64,000 bases of DNA from Vampirovibrionales bacterium. Lineage in GTDB: Bacteria > Cyanobacteriota > Vampirovibrionia > Vampirovibrionales > Vampirovibrionaceae. The stretch's first letter is position 1; the number at the start of each line of letters is the position of its first letter. The stretch lies in contig JADJRF010000005.1 of NCBI GenBank assembly GCA_016712355.1, positions 2,108,001-2,172,000 on the forward strand. The letters are read 5' to 3'. Made by a program: the position numbers and the translations under genes. The notes under the pieces are model-generated. The model searched no databases. It was not told the origin of the DNA and was given only the letters and a program-made list of their open reading frames with translations. Shown here one piece after another: positions 27,585-36,553 of this stretch.

Positions 27585-28307
27585 ATGTCGAATGGAAGTT
27601 TTCTGGATATCGTCCAGCAGAAAAAGCAGTCTCACGACGAATCCTCTCAACTGACGCGCTACGAATTGCCGCTGGTAACCGTGGACATCGTGCTGTTTAC
27701 CGTGCAGCAGGGACGCCTCAAGGTCTTACTGATTCGGCGCAAGAGCGAGCCGCACATGCACATGTGGGCCATCCCCGGCGGGTTTATTCACGGCGGCGAA
27801 AGCCTGGAGGCCGCCGCAGCCCGCCAGTTGCAAGAAGAAACCAGCGTCGAAAATATTTATCTCGAGCAATTGCGCGCCTTCGGCAAACCGGGCCGCGACC
27901 CGCGCGCGCGCGTCATTACAGTCGCCTATTTTGCGCTGGTCAGCAGCAAAAAGCTACATCTGAAGGCGGACGCCAACGCCGAAGACGTGCGCTGGTTCTG
28001 CGTCACGGAACTGCCGGAGCTGGCCTTTGATCACGCCCTCATCGTGGGCGAAGCGCTGGCCGCCGTGAAAGAACGCCTCGAAAACTCCTCGATCGCCTTT
28101 CAGCTCCTGCCAGAAAAATTTACCCTGACAGAACTCCAGCGCGTGTTCGAGCTGGTGCAGGCCCGCACGCTGGACAAGCGCAATTTCCGCAAAAAAATGC
28201 TCGCCTCCGGCATTCTGCGCGATACCGGCGAAACCAAGATGGAAGGCTATCACCGCCCCGCGCAACTGTACGCCTTCCGCGAGGTCGCTATTCCGGTCTC
28301 GGCCTGA
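27585..28307 (+). CDS. Nudix-domain protein with C-terminal winged helix (NrtR-like regulator)
   Basis: 240 aa. The Nudix domain (about 28-165) carries GGFIHGGESLEAAAARQLQEET, which is split here as GGFIHGGE (66-72 region) and RQLQEE (80-85). The first Glu of the REUxEE box is Gln81, so hydrolysis may be impaired. The C-terminal part (about 175-240) with FTLTELQRVFELVQ and RNFRKKMLASGIL is the winged helix of NrtR-type regulators of NAD metabolism. The fusion suggests a sensor that binds an ADP-ribose-like ligand and DNA. No NAD gene is adjacent, so its target is open. Confidence 0.85.
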   Translation: MSNGSFLDIVQQKKQSHDESSQLTRYELPLVTVDIVLFTVQQGRLKVLLIRRKSEPHMHMWAIPGGFIHGGESLEAAAARQLQEETSVENIYLEQLRAFGKPGRDPRARVITVAYFALVSSKKLHLKADANAEDVRWFCVTELPELAFDHALIVGEALAAVKERLENSSIAFQLLPEKFTLTELQRVFELVQARTLDKRNFRKKMLASGILRDTGETKMEGYHRPAQLYAFREVAIPVSA

Positions 28308-28338
28308 TGAGACGGCGCGCAGAGTAGGCCTGCTGGCC

Positions 28339-28839
28339 TCAGCGATTGCGTAGAAAGCCGTTGCGGTTGCTGGCGGCGCTGTCGTTTACGGCTTCTGGCG
28401 CCGATTGCCCGCGCGTGGCGATATCGCAGACCGTCGCCAGCTTGACCTCTTCGCTTTCGCGCGTCAACTGGCTGCGCGACTTCACCTCGACGCCCGCGCG
28501 CGTGGAGATGGTCTCGCTGCAATTAACGCAGTAGCGCCCCTTGCGGTTGATTTCTGCGATCAGCTCGCCGCAGCCGCGACATTTGAACTTGAGAAACAGG
28601 CCCGCCGTCCCCAGCTTGGCATCCAGATAGAATTGCTCGATATAATCCACCGACAGACCGACTTTTTCGGCCAGATCGTCGATAAACATTCCCCCATGCT
28701 CGGCGCTGGACTGCAAGAGCCGAAACATCATCTGGAATTGCTGGTATTCGGCCTCCACACACTCAGGACACTTGTCGTTGAGCGCCTTTTTAAACACGCG
28801 ATTACACCGCGCGCAATTGACAATGCGTCCATTTACCAT
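28339..28839 (-). CDS. YvyF-like double zinc-ribbon protein
   Basis: 166 aa. First ribbon: NCARC...KCPEC. A helix-turn-helix-like middle (IDDLAEKVGLSVDYIEQFYLD) follows, then a second ribbon CRGCGEL...RYCVNC. This layout matches the YvyF/flagellar-operon protein family (TIGR03826) of Firmicutes, whose role is unclear. No flagellar gene is in the window. Start chosen at ATG 28839 with AAGGA upstream; the frame is open 84 nt further. It converges with the Nudix gene. Confidence 0.75.
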   Translation of the reverse strand: MVNGRIVNCARCNRVFKKALNDKCPECVEAEYQQFQMMFRLLQSSAEHGGMFIDDLAEKVGLSVDYIEQFYLDAKLGTAGLFLKFKCRGCGELIAEINRKGRYCVNCSETISTRAGVEVKSRSQLTRESEEVKLATVCDIATRGQSAPEAVNDSAASNRNGFLRNR

Positions 28840-29236
28840 AGCCTGCGTTCCTTCTGCATGGGCGCCATCGCCCGTCTCGCCAAGCGCATCCGCTCCGTCG
28901 TCGGTCTGATATCGCTCCGTCAATGGCGTTGAATCCCTGTGTTATGGGTATCGGGAAGCGGCCGGGATCCTGAAGAGGGGATCATGCTCTGCGGGCGGAA
29001 TTGTTTCAAAAATATACAATCCGACGGGTTTTTATCAGGGCAAAGACGCGTGTTCCCAGCGTGTTACGGGCCATGCTCCCGTCAGCATTTGCGGGCCGCT
29101 TTTCTCATCAGATTTTTCTGGGAGATTATTGCCAGGCGTTCTTGCGCCGCGTCGTTGACACAAAAGCCCGTTGAGGCGTTTTAACGCAAGCGTCAGCCCC
29201 TGGTGAGGCCCTTCTCTTTATGGGCGTTTCGATTTC
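28840..29236. other. 397-nt intergenic region between divergent genes
   Basis: Contains an AT-rich patch near 29000-29030 that may hold promoters. No gene, tRNA or strong hairpin was seen. Confidence 0.5.
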
Positions 29237-30109
29237 ATGAGCGTTTCTATTTCTTCCTCATCCGCAAGCTCTCTCTTTGGCCGCGTCTCCTGCCCGGCGC
29301 GATTCGGCTCGGCCCCGCGCGCCAACGCCGCCCCCACCCCCGATGACGCGTTTACCCCCGGCGCAAACAGCGGCAACGCCAAGCCTTCTGCCCGACGCGG
29401 CGTTTTCGGCTCGACCCGCGAAGGATTCCGCGCGCTGAGCGGCGCGCTCAAAGATCGCACCAATCGGCTGCTGCTCACCGGCTTTGGCTTGCAGTTGGGC
29501 CTGCCCGCCCTGTTAGGACTCAGCCTCCTGGCGGGTCCTGTCGGCTGGCTGCTGGCCATTGTGGCGACTCCGCTGACGATTGCCGGCAACTGGTACGGCG
29601 AAAAACTCACTGCCAGAGCCTTCGAGGAGATCGACGCGCGCGGCCTCAGCAAAGGGCGTCCGCTGGATCGTCTGGCTAAAATGAACGACATCTGGTACAA
29701 CACCACCCCTGAATCCGCCGGAACCTTCCGCCAGCACTATAACCGCCTGATTAAAGACATCTTCGGCGATGCGCCGGAGCCGCGCGCAGCAGGCGCCCCG
29801 CCGCGTTCGCTGGGCGACGTCATGAAAACCTCGTCGCGCAGCGTCGCCGATCGTTTACGGCGAGGCCTCACGCTGCATCCGCGCTCCAAACTCGGCGCCA
29901 CACTGGATGCCGCGCTCACCGTCAAGTCGCAATATCAGGCCAAGCTGTATTCGCGCATCGCCAACACGCTCACCGAGTGGTGTCACCGCCTCCCCGGCAT
30001 GAAGCCGGTCGCGCTGGCGCTGAGTATTGCGTTCCACTCGACGTTCCTGCTTTTTAACCACCGAAAAATCGCGCAGGCGATGGCCCATCATGTCCGCCGC
30101 GCGTTTTAG
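29237..30109 (+). CDS. Unknown membrane protein with N-terminal RFG motif
   Basis: 290 aa, not recognised. A Ser/Ala-rich disordered N terminus has RFG at about 22-24. A hydrophobic region (about 80-125) follows with two probable membrane helices around LPALLGLSLLAGPVGWLLAI. A charged soluble part contains RPLDRLAKMNDIWYN and HYNRLIKDIFGD, and a hydrophobic stretch near 255-275 precedes a basic C terminus. Its layout parallels the 9610 gene. ATG has no clear ribosome site. Confidence 0.7.
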   Translation: MSVSISSSSASSLFGRVSCPARFGSAPRANAAPTPDDAFTPGANSGNAKPSARRGVFGSTREGFRALSGALKDRTNRLLLTGFGLQLGLPALLGLSLLAGPVGWLLAIVATPLTIAGNWYGEKLTARAFEEIDARGLSKGRPLDRLAKMNDIWYNTTPESAGTFRQHYNRLIKDIFGDAPEPRAAGAPPRSLGDVMKTSSRSVADRLRRGLTLHPRSKLGATLDAALTVKSQYQAKLYSRIANTLTEWCHRLPGMKPVALALSIAFHSTFLLFNHRKIAQAMAHHVRRAF

Positions 30110-30136
30110 GCTGGCCCGGGAGGGCGATTTCTCACG

Positions 30137-30751
30137 GTGAACGTTTCAGGCCCTTATTTCGCGGCGCCCCCCTCTGCGCTGCTCGCCCCGAGCGGAACCG
30201 ATACGGCGTTGCCCGCGCTGGCGGCGCAACTCGGACAAGGCGTCACGCTTTCCACCGACGGGCTCGTGCGCTTTAACGAGCCGCTGGTTCAGCGTCTTAC
30301 CCAAGGCGGCGCGCAGACCACGCCCCTGCTGTCGCGCAGCCTGATGATGCTGGCGCGCTTCGCCAATCCGCCTTTACCTGCGCTGCTGGAAACCCTCTAT
30401 GTCGCCAATTGTCTGGCAGACGTCGGGGTCCCCAACATAGGGGATCTCTATCCGGCGGCCAGCGCCTTTAATACGCATCCTCACCCGCTGACGCAAATCT
30501 ATCTGGCGGGGCTTTACCGCAAGCTGAATCGCCCTGAAGCCTTCGGCCCGCTGCTGGCGACGCTCACGCATCAGGCCGTTTCGGCCTACCCGGCGCAAAC
30601 GCCCATGACCGGGGTAACCGAAGAGGTCGGCGGGGCGGCGCTGCAACTCATTGCCAACCGCACGGCGGAAGAAACCGTAAGGCGTCTGGCTCCCTATCTG
30701 CGTCTCAACCCGCCCGCAATAAGCCCTGGCGGACATGGCTTTACCGGATAA
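30137..30751 (+). CDS. Unknown protein
   Basis: 204 aa, not recognised. Mostly helical by composition, with LLSRSLMMLARFANPPLPALLETLYVANCLADVGV (described as a hydrophobic helix pair, about 60-95) and a Gly/Pro-rich end. No signal peptide. GTG start with a GGGAGGG box 13 nt upstream, 27 nt after the previous gene, so the two are probably co-transcribed. Confidence 0.6.
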   Translation: MNVSGPYFAAPPSALLAPSGTDTALPALAAQLGQGVTLSTDGLVRFNEPLVQRLTQGGAQTTPLLSRSLMMLARFANPPLPALLETLYVANCLADVGVPNIGDLYPAASAFNTHPHPLTQIYLAGLYRKLNRPEAFGPLLATLTHQAVSAYPAQTPMTGVTEEVGGAALQLIANRTAEETVRRLAPYLRLNPPAISPGGHGFTG

Positions 30752-31198
30752 CAGCTCGCTCAGGGGCGAACAACGGCCCTGCGATGCGATTCGCGCGCCT
30801 TCTATGTCCGACTGTAAAGACGACTTTCGCTCGCCATGATTCGTCATTTTTCAGGCGGGACAAGGGGAATCCGGCATCAGGGCGCTTCGCAAAAGTATAT
30901 CTTTCAGATATTCGATCAATTTCTTTTAGAGATTTTTGTTTATTAATACATAGAATTAAATTACGAACATCCCCGTTCACTTTATCCGACCTCTCTCCCC
31001 CCATTGTATAGGCTTTTTACACGCGCAGACGTCACGCCCGTGACGCGCATCGCCGCCAGCGGCGCACAGATTTACCCATCACTCTAACCCCCTATCCCCA
31101 CTAGACTATTCGTTCTCTAACGCCGCCATGGACTTTCCGTGACGGCTTTTTCTTTGGCGGGTCGTTTTCTGAGGCGCTTTCATGATTGGCAGTCGGCC
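30752..31198. other. 447-nt intergenic stretch with AT-rich core
   Basis: Positions about 30890-30970 are strongly AT-rich against the GC-rich background. GACGTCACGCCCGTGACGC near 31027 is a short inverted repeat. No gene recognised. Confidence 0.5.
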
Positions 31199-31650
31199 TT
31201 AGTGAAGCGAGGGGCCGTTCCTTCCCCTCGCGCTCCCCTCCCGGAATTCACGAAGGGCGGAGCCCTTCACCCAAGCTTCCCGAAGGGGACTCAAGGGCCG
31301 GGCGCTCTGCATAACAAGACAGCCTTCGCGAAACGAGGGGCCGTTCCTTCCCCTCGCGCTCCCCTCCCGGAATTCACGAAGGGCGGAGCCCTTCACCCCA
31401 GCTTCCGCAGGGGACTCAAGGGCCGGGCGCTCTGCATGACAAGGCTGCCTTCGCGAAGCGAGGGGCCGTTCCTTCCCCTCGCGCTCCCCTCCCGGAATTC
31501 ACGAAGGGCGGAGCCCTTCACCCCAGCTTCCGCAGGGGACTCAAGGGCCGGGCGCTCTGCATGACAAGGCTGCCTTCGCGAAACGAGGGGCCGCTCCTTC
31601 CCCTCGCGCTCCCCTCCCGGAATTCACGAAGGGCGGAGCCCTTCACCCCT
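31199..31650 (+). repeat. Intergenic hairpin repeat array, 125-126 nt period, four copies
   Basis: Copies are aligned at CCGTTCC (31215, 31341, 31466, 31591; the last reads CCGCTCC). Each copy has hairpin 1 (GCGAGGGG stem around the CCGTTCCTT loop) and hairpin 2 (GAAGGGC-GGA-GCCCTTC). The open frames through it are by-products of the repeat. It lies between convergent genes. Related in design to the 132-nt arrays at 43.8 and 63.3 kb. Confidence 0.9.
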
Positions 31651-31722
31651 GTTCTGTCGCTGTGATAGAGGCACAGTCGCCAGGCATCAGGCTCGATGGC
31701 TTGCCGGAAGGCCGCGCAGCCG

Positions 31723-32370
31723 CTAGACCCCGCTGGCGGCGGCTTCTCGACGGGCGCGGCGGATACGATCGTATTCCGGATCACGGTAGAATTCCGACGC
31801 CGCCGTGGACGATTTGCCGCTGTATTTCGTAAAACGCTTGCGCGCGTAAGGCAACTGGGTACGCTGCGAGACAAAGAAGCAAATCTGCGAGATGCGCACG
31901 CCCGGATACAACTGCAACGGCACCGTGCTGACGTTGGACAGCTCAAAGGTCAGTGCGCCGCAAAAGCCCGGATCCACAAAGCCCGCCGTGGCGTGAATTT
32001 GCAGCCCCAACCGACCCCACGTACTGCGACCTTCAAGCCGCGCAGCCAGATCGAGCGGAATTCGCACGAATTCCAGCGTTGAGGCCAGCGCAAATTCGCC
32101 CGGATGCAACACAAATGGCTCGGTTGGCGGGATTTTAACGGCCTGCATCGATTGCGCCGCGTCTCGCCGCAAGGCTTCCGGCGTCTTATTCACCAGATCC
32201 ATGTGCGTCAGGTTCGAGCGGCGCATCACCTGAAAATCCGTGCCCAGTCGCAAATCTACCGACGTGGGGCCGAACTGCTCTTCAGGATTGATGAGCGGCG
32301 TAATAATGATGCGGCGCTCAGGATCGGGATCCGCCATACGGGCCAGAATCAGGGTTTCGTTGAGGATCAT
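31723..32370 (-). CDS. dcd: dCTP deaminase
   Basis: Deaminates dCTP to dUTP for thymidylate supply. 215 aa. Family landmarks are GPTSVDLRLG, LEGRSTWGRLGL (Ser/Arg of the active site), ATAGFVDPGFCG (catalytic Glu equivalent lies in this loop region; proton relay not checked) and ISQICFF. The C-terminal KYSGKSS closes over the substrate in homologues. A bifunctional deaminase/dUTPase cannot be separated from a plain Dcd by reading alone. Confidence 0.93.
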   Translation of the reverse strand: MILNETLILARMADPDPERRIIITPLINPEEQFGPTSVDLRLGTDFQVMRRSNLTHMDLVNKTPEALRRDAAQSMQAVKIPPTEPFVLHPGEFALASTLEFVRIPLDLAARLEGRSTWGRLGLQIHATAGFVDPGFCGALTFELSNVSTVPLQLYPGVRISQICFFVSQRTQLPYARKRFTKYSGKSSTAASEFYRDPEYDRIRRARREAAASGV

Positions 32371-32412
32371 GGGCTGCGGGGTCCTTCTTCAGGGCTTGCG
32401 CGGGGAAACGGC

Positions 32413-33738
32413 TTACGCGGGCGTCAGCAGAATCCGGTGGATTTCGGAGGTTTCGATGGATTTAAGCAAAAGATGATCGCGCGCTTCGAGCTGACGGCTC
32501 AGCGTCTGGAGACCTTCGCCCTCAGGCGCGTTGAGGCAGTCGTAAAGCCACAGGGGGGCTTGCTCGAGCTTGTTGAGCCATCCGGCGGTAATGATTTCGC
32601 GCGGCGTGTTGGGGCTCTCGCGCACCAGATTGAGCAGATCGTAGACCGGCGTTTGCTCGGCGGCCCCATCGCCCAAGCGCTCGCCGAGATCGGCGGCCGG
32701 ATAAAGCGTATGGGCGCTGATGAGCAGATTCTCATCCAGGCGCGGCTGCAAGTCGAGGGCGCGCTGGAATTGACGCTCCGTGAACGACTGGCGCTGCGTC
32801 ACAGCCTTCTCCACCGCGTCGAGAATCGGTAAAAACGACTCCAGCGGCGACAGTTCAGGCGAAACGGCGGGCGGCGCGGCGCGATGCAGGTCCAGCAGCA
32901 GGCGACCCCGCTCGGCGGCCTCGTGCATCAGCACCAGACTTTTATCCACAAATCCTAGATAGTTCAGCCCGGTGAACAGCGCCGGTTCCAGCGCTTCGAG
33001 GAAAAACCAGTCACGTTGCAGCAGCGCCTGCGCCAACGACTGAAAATAATAAGCAGGCCCCACCAGTCGCAACGCCACAACATGGCGCGTCAGGTGATAC
33101 GCCCGCGAATCGCGGCCGCCCGCGTTGTGCGACTGCGAGCCATTCTGCCACAGGCCGGTCAGCCCCGAATGCGTTTCGCTGACCTCACGGGCGTAGGCGC
33201 CGACCAGACCCAGCCAGCCCAGCGGGTTATCGCGATTGAGAATCGACAGTGACTCAACGAAGACGCCCTCAAAGGCGCGCCAGCCCAAGGTTTCTTCTTC
33301 AAAACGACTGTCAAGATCCGCGCATTCCGGGCGAAACGCCACGGCGCGCCGACCAATTCCGGCGCAATCAGCATCCGGCATGACTTCTTTAAGCAGTAGC
33401 GCGACTTCCGGGCGCAGCCCATGGCGATACGTTCGGCACAACCAGCGACTCAACGCGCACAGCTCGGTATAAGGCTCATACAGAGCGACTTCGAGCTTCT
33501 CGGGCAGATTCACCAACAGGCCTTGATCTTTGAGCCCGGCATCGTCAAACAGACGCAGGAAAAACCCGCGATGCGACAGCGTGCGCTCGCTGAGAGCGTC
33601 GACCCGGCGGCTCAGGCCTTCGAGCAACGGCGTCGAGGCAGGCTCACAACAGGCGGCAGATTCGCGGGCCAGCGCGCCGAGGCGCGAGAGACGCTCCATT
33701 AAATCGAACGCGATGAATTTCAGTAAGGCTTTTTGCAC
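32413..33738 (-). CDS. Unknown protein, helical, 441 aa
   Basis: Not recognised. Predominantly alpha-helical and acidic, with several Leu-rich stretches and no membrane segment or signal. Ends in RDHLLLKSIETSEIHRILLTPA. Start chosen at GTG 33738, with GAGG eight bases upstream; the frame extends to a TTG at 33840 without a ribosome site. Lies 42 nt upstream of dcd on the same strand. No function proposed. Confidence 0.65.
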   Translation of the reverse strand: MQKALLKFIAFDLMERLSRLGALARESAACCEPASTPLLEGLSRRVDALSERTLSHRGFFLRLFDDAGLKDQGLLVNLPEKLEVALYEPYTELCALSRWLCRTYRHGLRPEVALLLKEVMPDADCAGIGRRAVAFRPECADLDSRFEEETLGWRAFEGVFVESLSILNRDNPLGWLGLVGAYAREVSETHSGLTGLWQNGSQSHNAGGRDSRAYHLTRHVVALRLVGPAYYFQSLAQALLQRDWFFLEALEPALFTGLNYLGFVDKSLVLMHEAAERGRLLLDLHRAAPPAVSPELSPLESFLPILDAVEKAVTQRQSFTERQFQRALDLQPRLDENLLISAHTLYPAADLGERLGDGAAEQTPVYDLLNLVRESPNTPREIITAGWLNKLEQAPLWLYDCLNAPEGEGLQTLSRQLEARDHLLLKSIETSEIHRILLTPA

Positions 33739-33933
33739 GGAACAGGCCTCATGCGATGCGTCAACACGGGAGGGGTCAGCGCCAGTATAAAATCCGCCCT
33801 GCGACTGGACAAGGGAATCCTGCGATTCGTAACGTAACAATTTTGCCGCCTCGCGCTGGGGGTTTCGACGCGCGCGTAATCGTAAGCGCCGTCCCGCAAG
33901 CGTTTCGCGGAGATTACCTGAAGGTCGGGCCCC

Positions 33934-35718
33934 TTAACGCCGTCGCCACAGCAACAGGATGGGCCCCGAGCGCTCGTCAGGCGTCTTGCGACGCTCCCAC
34001 GTCTGATATTGCCCCAATAAGGCCTGATCAAGCGCTTGATTCGAGGTCGCCGCCTGACGCAAGGCGCGGCGATCGGCCCGGGTGGAGACAAACGGCGTTA
34101 GCGCGTCGACCAGCTCGAATTCCCGGGCGATTTGGGCGTAATACGCGGGCGACCACGGCAGCGTCAGACGCTTGTCCGGCGTCTTGCGAGGCTTCAGGCG
34201 CATCACCAGCCAGGACGATCGCGCCAGCGCATGGATGCGAACCGTATACGCGTCGGGCGCAGGCAGAAACGAGGCCTTCCCCCGCATCGCGGGCAGAAAA
34301 GGCGTTCGCAGAAAGGCGGGCGCGCCCAGCGGCAGGGCTTCCGGCTCGACCATGACGGTTTCGCGCGGGGCGACGCGCGCCAACAGACGGGCATTCATGA
34401 GCGTGCGGGTATCGGGTTTGGCATGGACGCGCGCGAAGTAAGCGGCGTCCGCCGCCATGGGCCACGCCAGCAGCGCCAGCATTAGACTCATTGCCAGCGA
34501 GGCCAGACTGGCGGGCCATCGCCCGCGCGTGATCGTCGCAACTCGCAGAGAATCAAGACCCAGCGCAATCAGCAGCATCCAGAACGGGGCCGCCGGGAGC
34601 AGATACTTGGCGTTGACCAGCCGGAATTGAGAAGCCGCCAGCAGAAATATCGCCATAAACGCGAGCGGAATCAGCCACGAGGGGCTCGCCAGCCGCTCGC
34701 GCCACAGCCGAACGCCCGCCAGCCCCAACGACAGCAGCCCCGCCGCCCACAAAGGCCAGCCCAGCGCCTTGGGCAGAATATGAAAAAACGTTTTGCCAAA
34801 GCCCGCCATCGGCAAGAAGCGCCGCGTCGCGTCATGCGCTTGCCGCAGCAGCACATGACGGCGCTCCAGATCAAAATCGCGCCAGAAGGCGCCAAAGTCC
34901 AGAACCGTATACGGGCATAGCGCCAGAAACGTCACGACGGCAGCCGCCAGGCAGGCGAGTATCCTGGCATCGAAGAGCCGGGCAAAGCGCCTGGGCGACG
35001 CGATTTTGTCCGCCTGCGCCTGCAAGCCGGAGGCCGCAGGCGGAGCCAGCCAGCGCAGACCATGGGCGCTCAAGGGCAAGGCCAGCGTGAAAAAATTATA
35101 TTTGAAAGCAACCGCCAGCCCCGCCATCGCCCCGCAGAGCAGGACGTCGCGCCAGCGGCCGGTTTGATAGTAGCCGACGGCGGAGCAGGCGCAGGCCATT
35201 AGACACAGCAGAGCAGGCGCGTCTGAAGCGACAATCGCCGAATATTTGACATGCGGCGAGTAAATGGCCATCAGCGCGGCGGCGGCCAGCGACGCCCAGA
35301 GGCTCGCGCCGATTCGTCTGGCAAGCGCAAACGTCATCGCCACGGTCGCCACGCCCATCGTCGCCGTCACCGCCCGACCCAGCAGCGTCACCGCCCCGGG
35401 ATCGGCCCGAAACGCGTCGACATACGCCTGCCAGTTCGCCCAGTCCCCCGCCTGATACGCCAGCCAGTACCAGCCATAGTAAAAATACAGAAAAAAGCCG
35501 GGTTTCTTGAAATAATGCGGATTCCAGTCGCCAAAGCCCAGATTGAGCGCGCGGCGCAGGTAAATCGGCTCGTCTTCCCACAGCAACAGCGGCAGGCCGT
35601 AGCCAATCAGCGAAAACCGCAGCCACGCGGCCAGCGCCAGAATCGCCAGCAGCGAGGCGATGGCGATCATCAGGCGCTTTCGGGGAAGATTTGTCGGCGG
35701 CGCAGGGGCGGCTTGCAT
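33934..35718 (-). CDS. GT-C family membrane glycosyltransferase (PMT/ArnT-like)
   Basis: 594 aa with about 11-12 hydrophobic segments. The first luminal loop has LLWEDEPIYLRRALN, where the DE pair matches the catalytic acidic site of GT39/ArnT-type enzymes that use polyprenyl-phosphate sugars. HYFKKPGFFLYFYY follows. The C-terminal soluble part (about 440-594) is poorly conserved. Acts at the inner membrane facing the periplasm by family. Acceptor unknown: lipid A, protein or another glycan. Confidence 0.8.
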   Translation of the reverse strand: MQAAPAPPTNLPRKRLMIAIASLLAILALAAWLRFSLIGYGLPLLLWEDEPIYLRRALNLGFGDWNPHYFKKPGFFLYFYYGWYWLAYQAGDWANWQAYVDAFRADPGAVTLLGRAVTATMGVATVAMTFALARRIGASLWASLAAAALMAIYSPHVKYSAIVASDAPALLCLMACACSAVGYYQTGRWRDVLLCGAMAGLAVAFKYNFFTLALPLSAHGLRWLAPPAASGLQAQADKIASPRRFARLFDARILACLAAAVVTFLALCPYTVLDFGAFWRDFDLERRHVLLRQAHDATRRFLPMAGFGKTFFHILPKALGWPLWAAGLLSLGLAGVRLWRERLASPSWLIPLAFMAIFLLAASQFRLVNAKYLLPAAPFWMLLIALGLDSLRVATITRGRWPASLASLAMSLMLALLAWPMAADAAYFARVHAKPDTRTLMNARLLARVAPRETVMVEPEALPLGAPAFLRTPFLPAMRGKASFLPAPDAYTVRIHALARSSWLVMRLKPRKTPDKRLTLPWSPAYYAQIAREFELVDALTPFVSTRADRRALRQAATSNQALDQALLGQYQTWERRKTPDERSGPILLLWRRR

Positions 35719-36315
35719 CGGCGTATTATCCCTTGCGGCGCGCCTCTGAAGACCCGCGCCGTAAGGCCCATTGGGCCATAAAAACCCCGCGCGCGCAATC
35801 CGATGGCGTTTGGCGTTTCACGCCCGGCTTAAGGGGCGCGGCGCAAGACGCAGGCGCGTCGATGCACGTTTTCAGTAAATCATCGCGAAAACGTCTCAAA
35901 CCCAGACAAATAGAACTTTGTGTAAAACACACGCTAAGCAGAGAGGGGCATTGCGCAATTCAGACCTGTAAAAATCCTTGCCAAACAAGGGTTCGACTGG
36001 TATGATTCCACTCTGGATTGCGATGGAAACGGTTCAAATCTCTGTTCGCCTATTGAAACAATTGGAAATATAACGTCATTTTTGCGCACAAAATGTGAGG
36101 ATCATGACGTTTATGCCTTTGGAACGATTCGTCAGGGGAAGAGCCGAACGAAGTCCTAACGATAGCAATCATGGCGCGATATCGAGAAACTTAAGCGAGA
36201 GTCGACACCTGTCAGCGACCCGGCATTAAAGCGCACGTGCGCCCACTGTGCGGGGAGCATCGCCTATTCCTTGGACGCCCGTTATTTTAGAGACGATGTG
36301 ATAAAGGGGTATTCA
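35719..36315. other. 597-nt intergenic region with promoter and structured leader
   Basis: Left 250 nt: nothing recognised. Right part: promoter at 35978-36006, then about 300 nt of probable leader containing an 8-bp stem AACGTCAT/ATGACGTT (36072-36111) around a second smaller hairpin. See the finding on this leader. Confidence 0.55.
35978..36006 (+). promoter_or_regulatory. Strong sigma70-type promoter
   Basis: TTGCCA (35978-35983), 17-nt spacer, TATGAT (36001-36006). It reads toward the small gene at 36316 with an unusually long leader. Confidence 0.6.
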
Positions 36316-36546
36316 ATGAACCAGTCATGCGAACAATCGCCGTATTCGCCGCTTGAGCCGCAGGCCGTCACGGCGCGCCGCTACCGCAATTCCCGGTATT
36401 TTCTGGAAGATCAGCTGCGCTGCTCCCAAACCGTCGACGATTACCGCACGATCCGCTCATTCGCCAACAGCCTCAACCAGTTGCGCTGGTGCGTGATGTC
36501 GCCGATGGCCGAAGCGCTGGCTGGCATTCAGGGCAACGTCCGCTAA
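36316..36546 (+). CDS. Small unknown protein
   Basis: 76 aa from ATG 36316, which has AAAGGGG seven bases upstream. The frame opens 45 nt earlier but without a ribosome site. Arg/Tyr-rich middle (ARRYRNSRYFLEDQLRC), no membrane segment. It converges with the GT26 gene, with only 7 nt between stops. Unrecognised; behind a clear promoter, so probably expressed. Confidence 0.65.
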   Translation: MNQSCEQSPYSPLEPQAVTARRYRNSRYFLEDQLRCSQTVDDYRTIRSFANSLNQLRWCVMSPMAEALAGIQGNVR

Positions 36547-36553
36547 AATCCGG

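Noticed and set aside
31139..31564. Plus-strand protein of repeated SPRAPLPEFTKGG units
   Set aside because: Produced by translating the hairpin repeat array. The period is 125-126 nt, so the frame is not kept across copies as a real repeat protein would keep it.
31199..31650. Possible CRISPR array
   Set aside because: Whole units are near identical with no unique spacers, and no cas genes are present.
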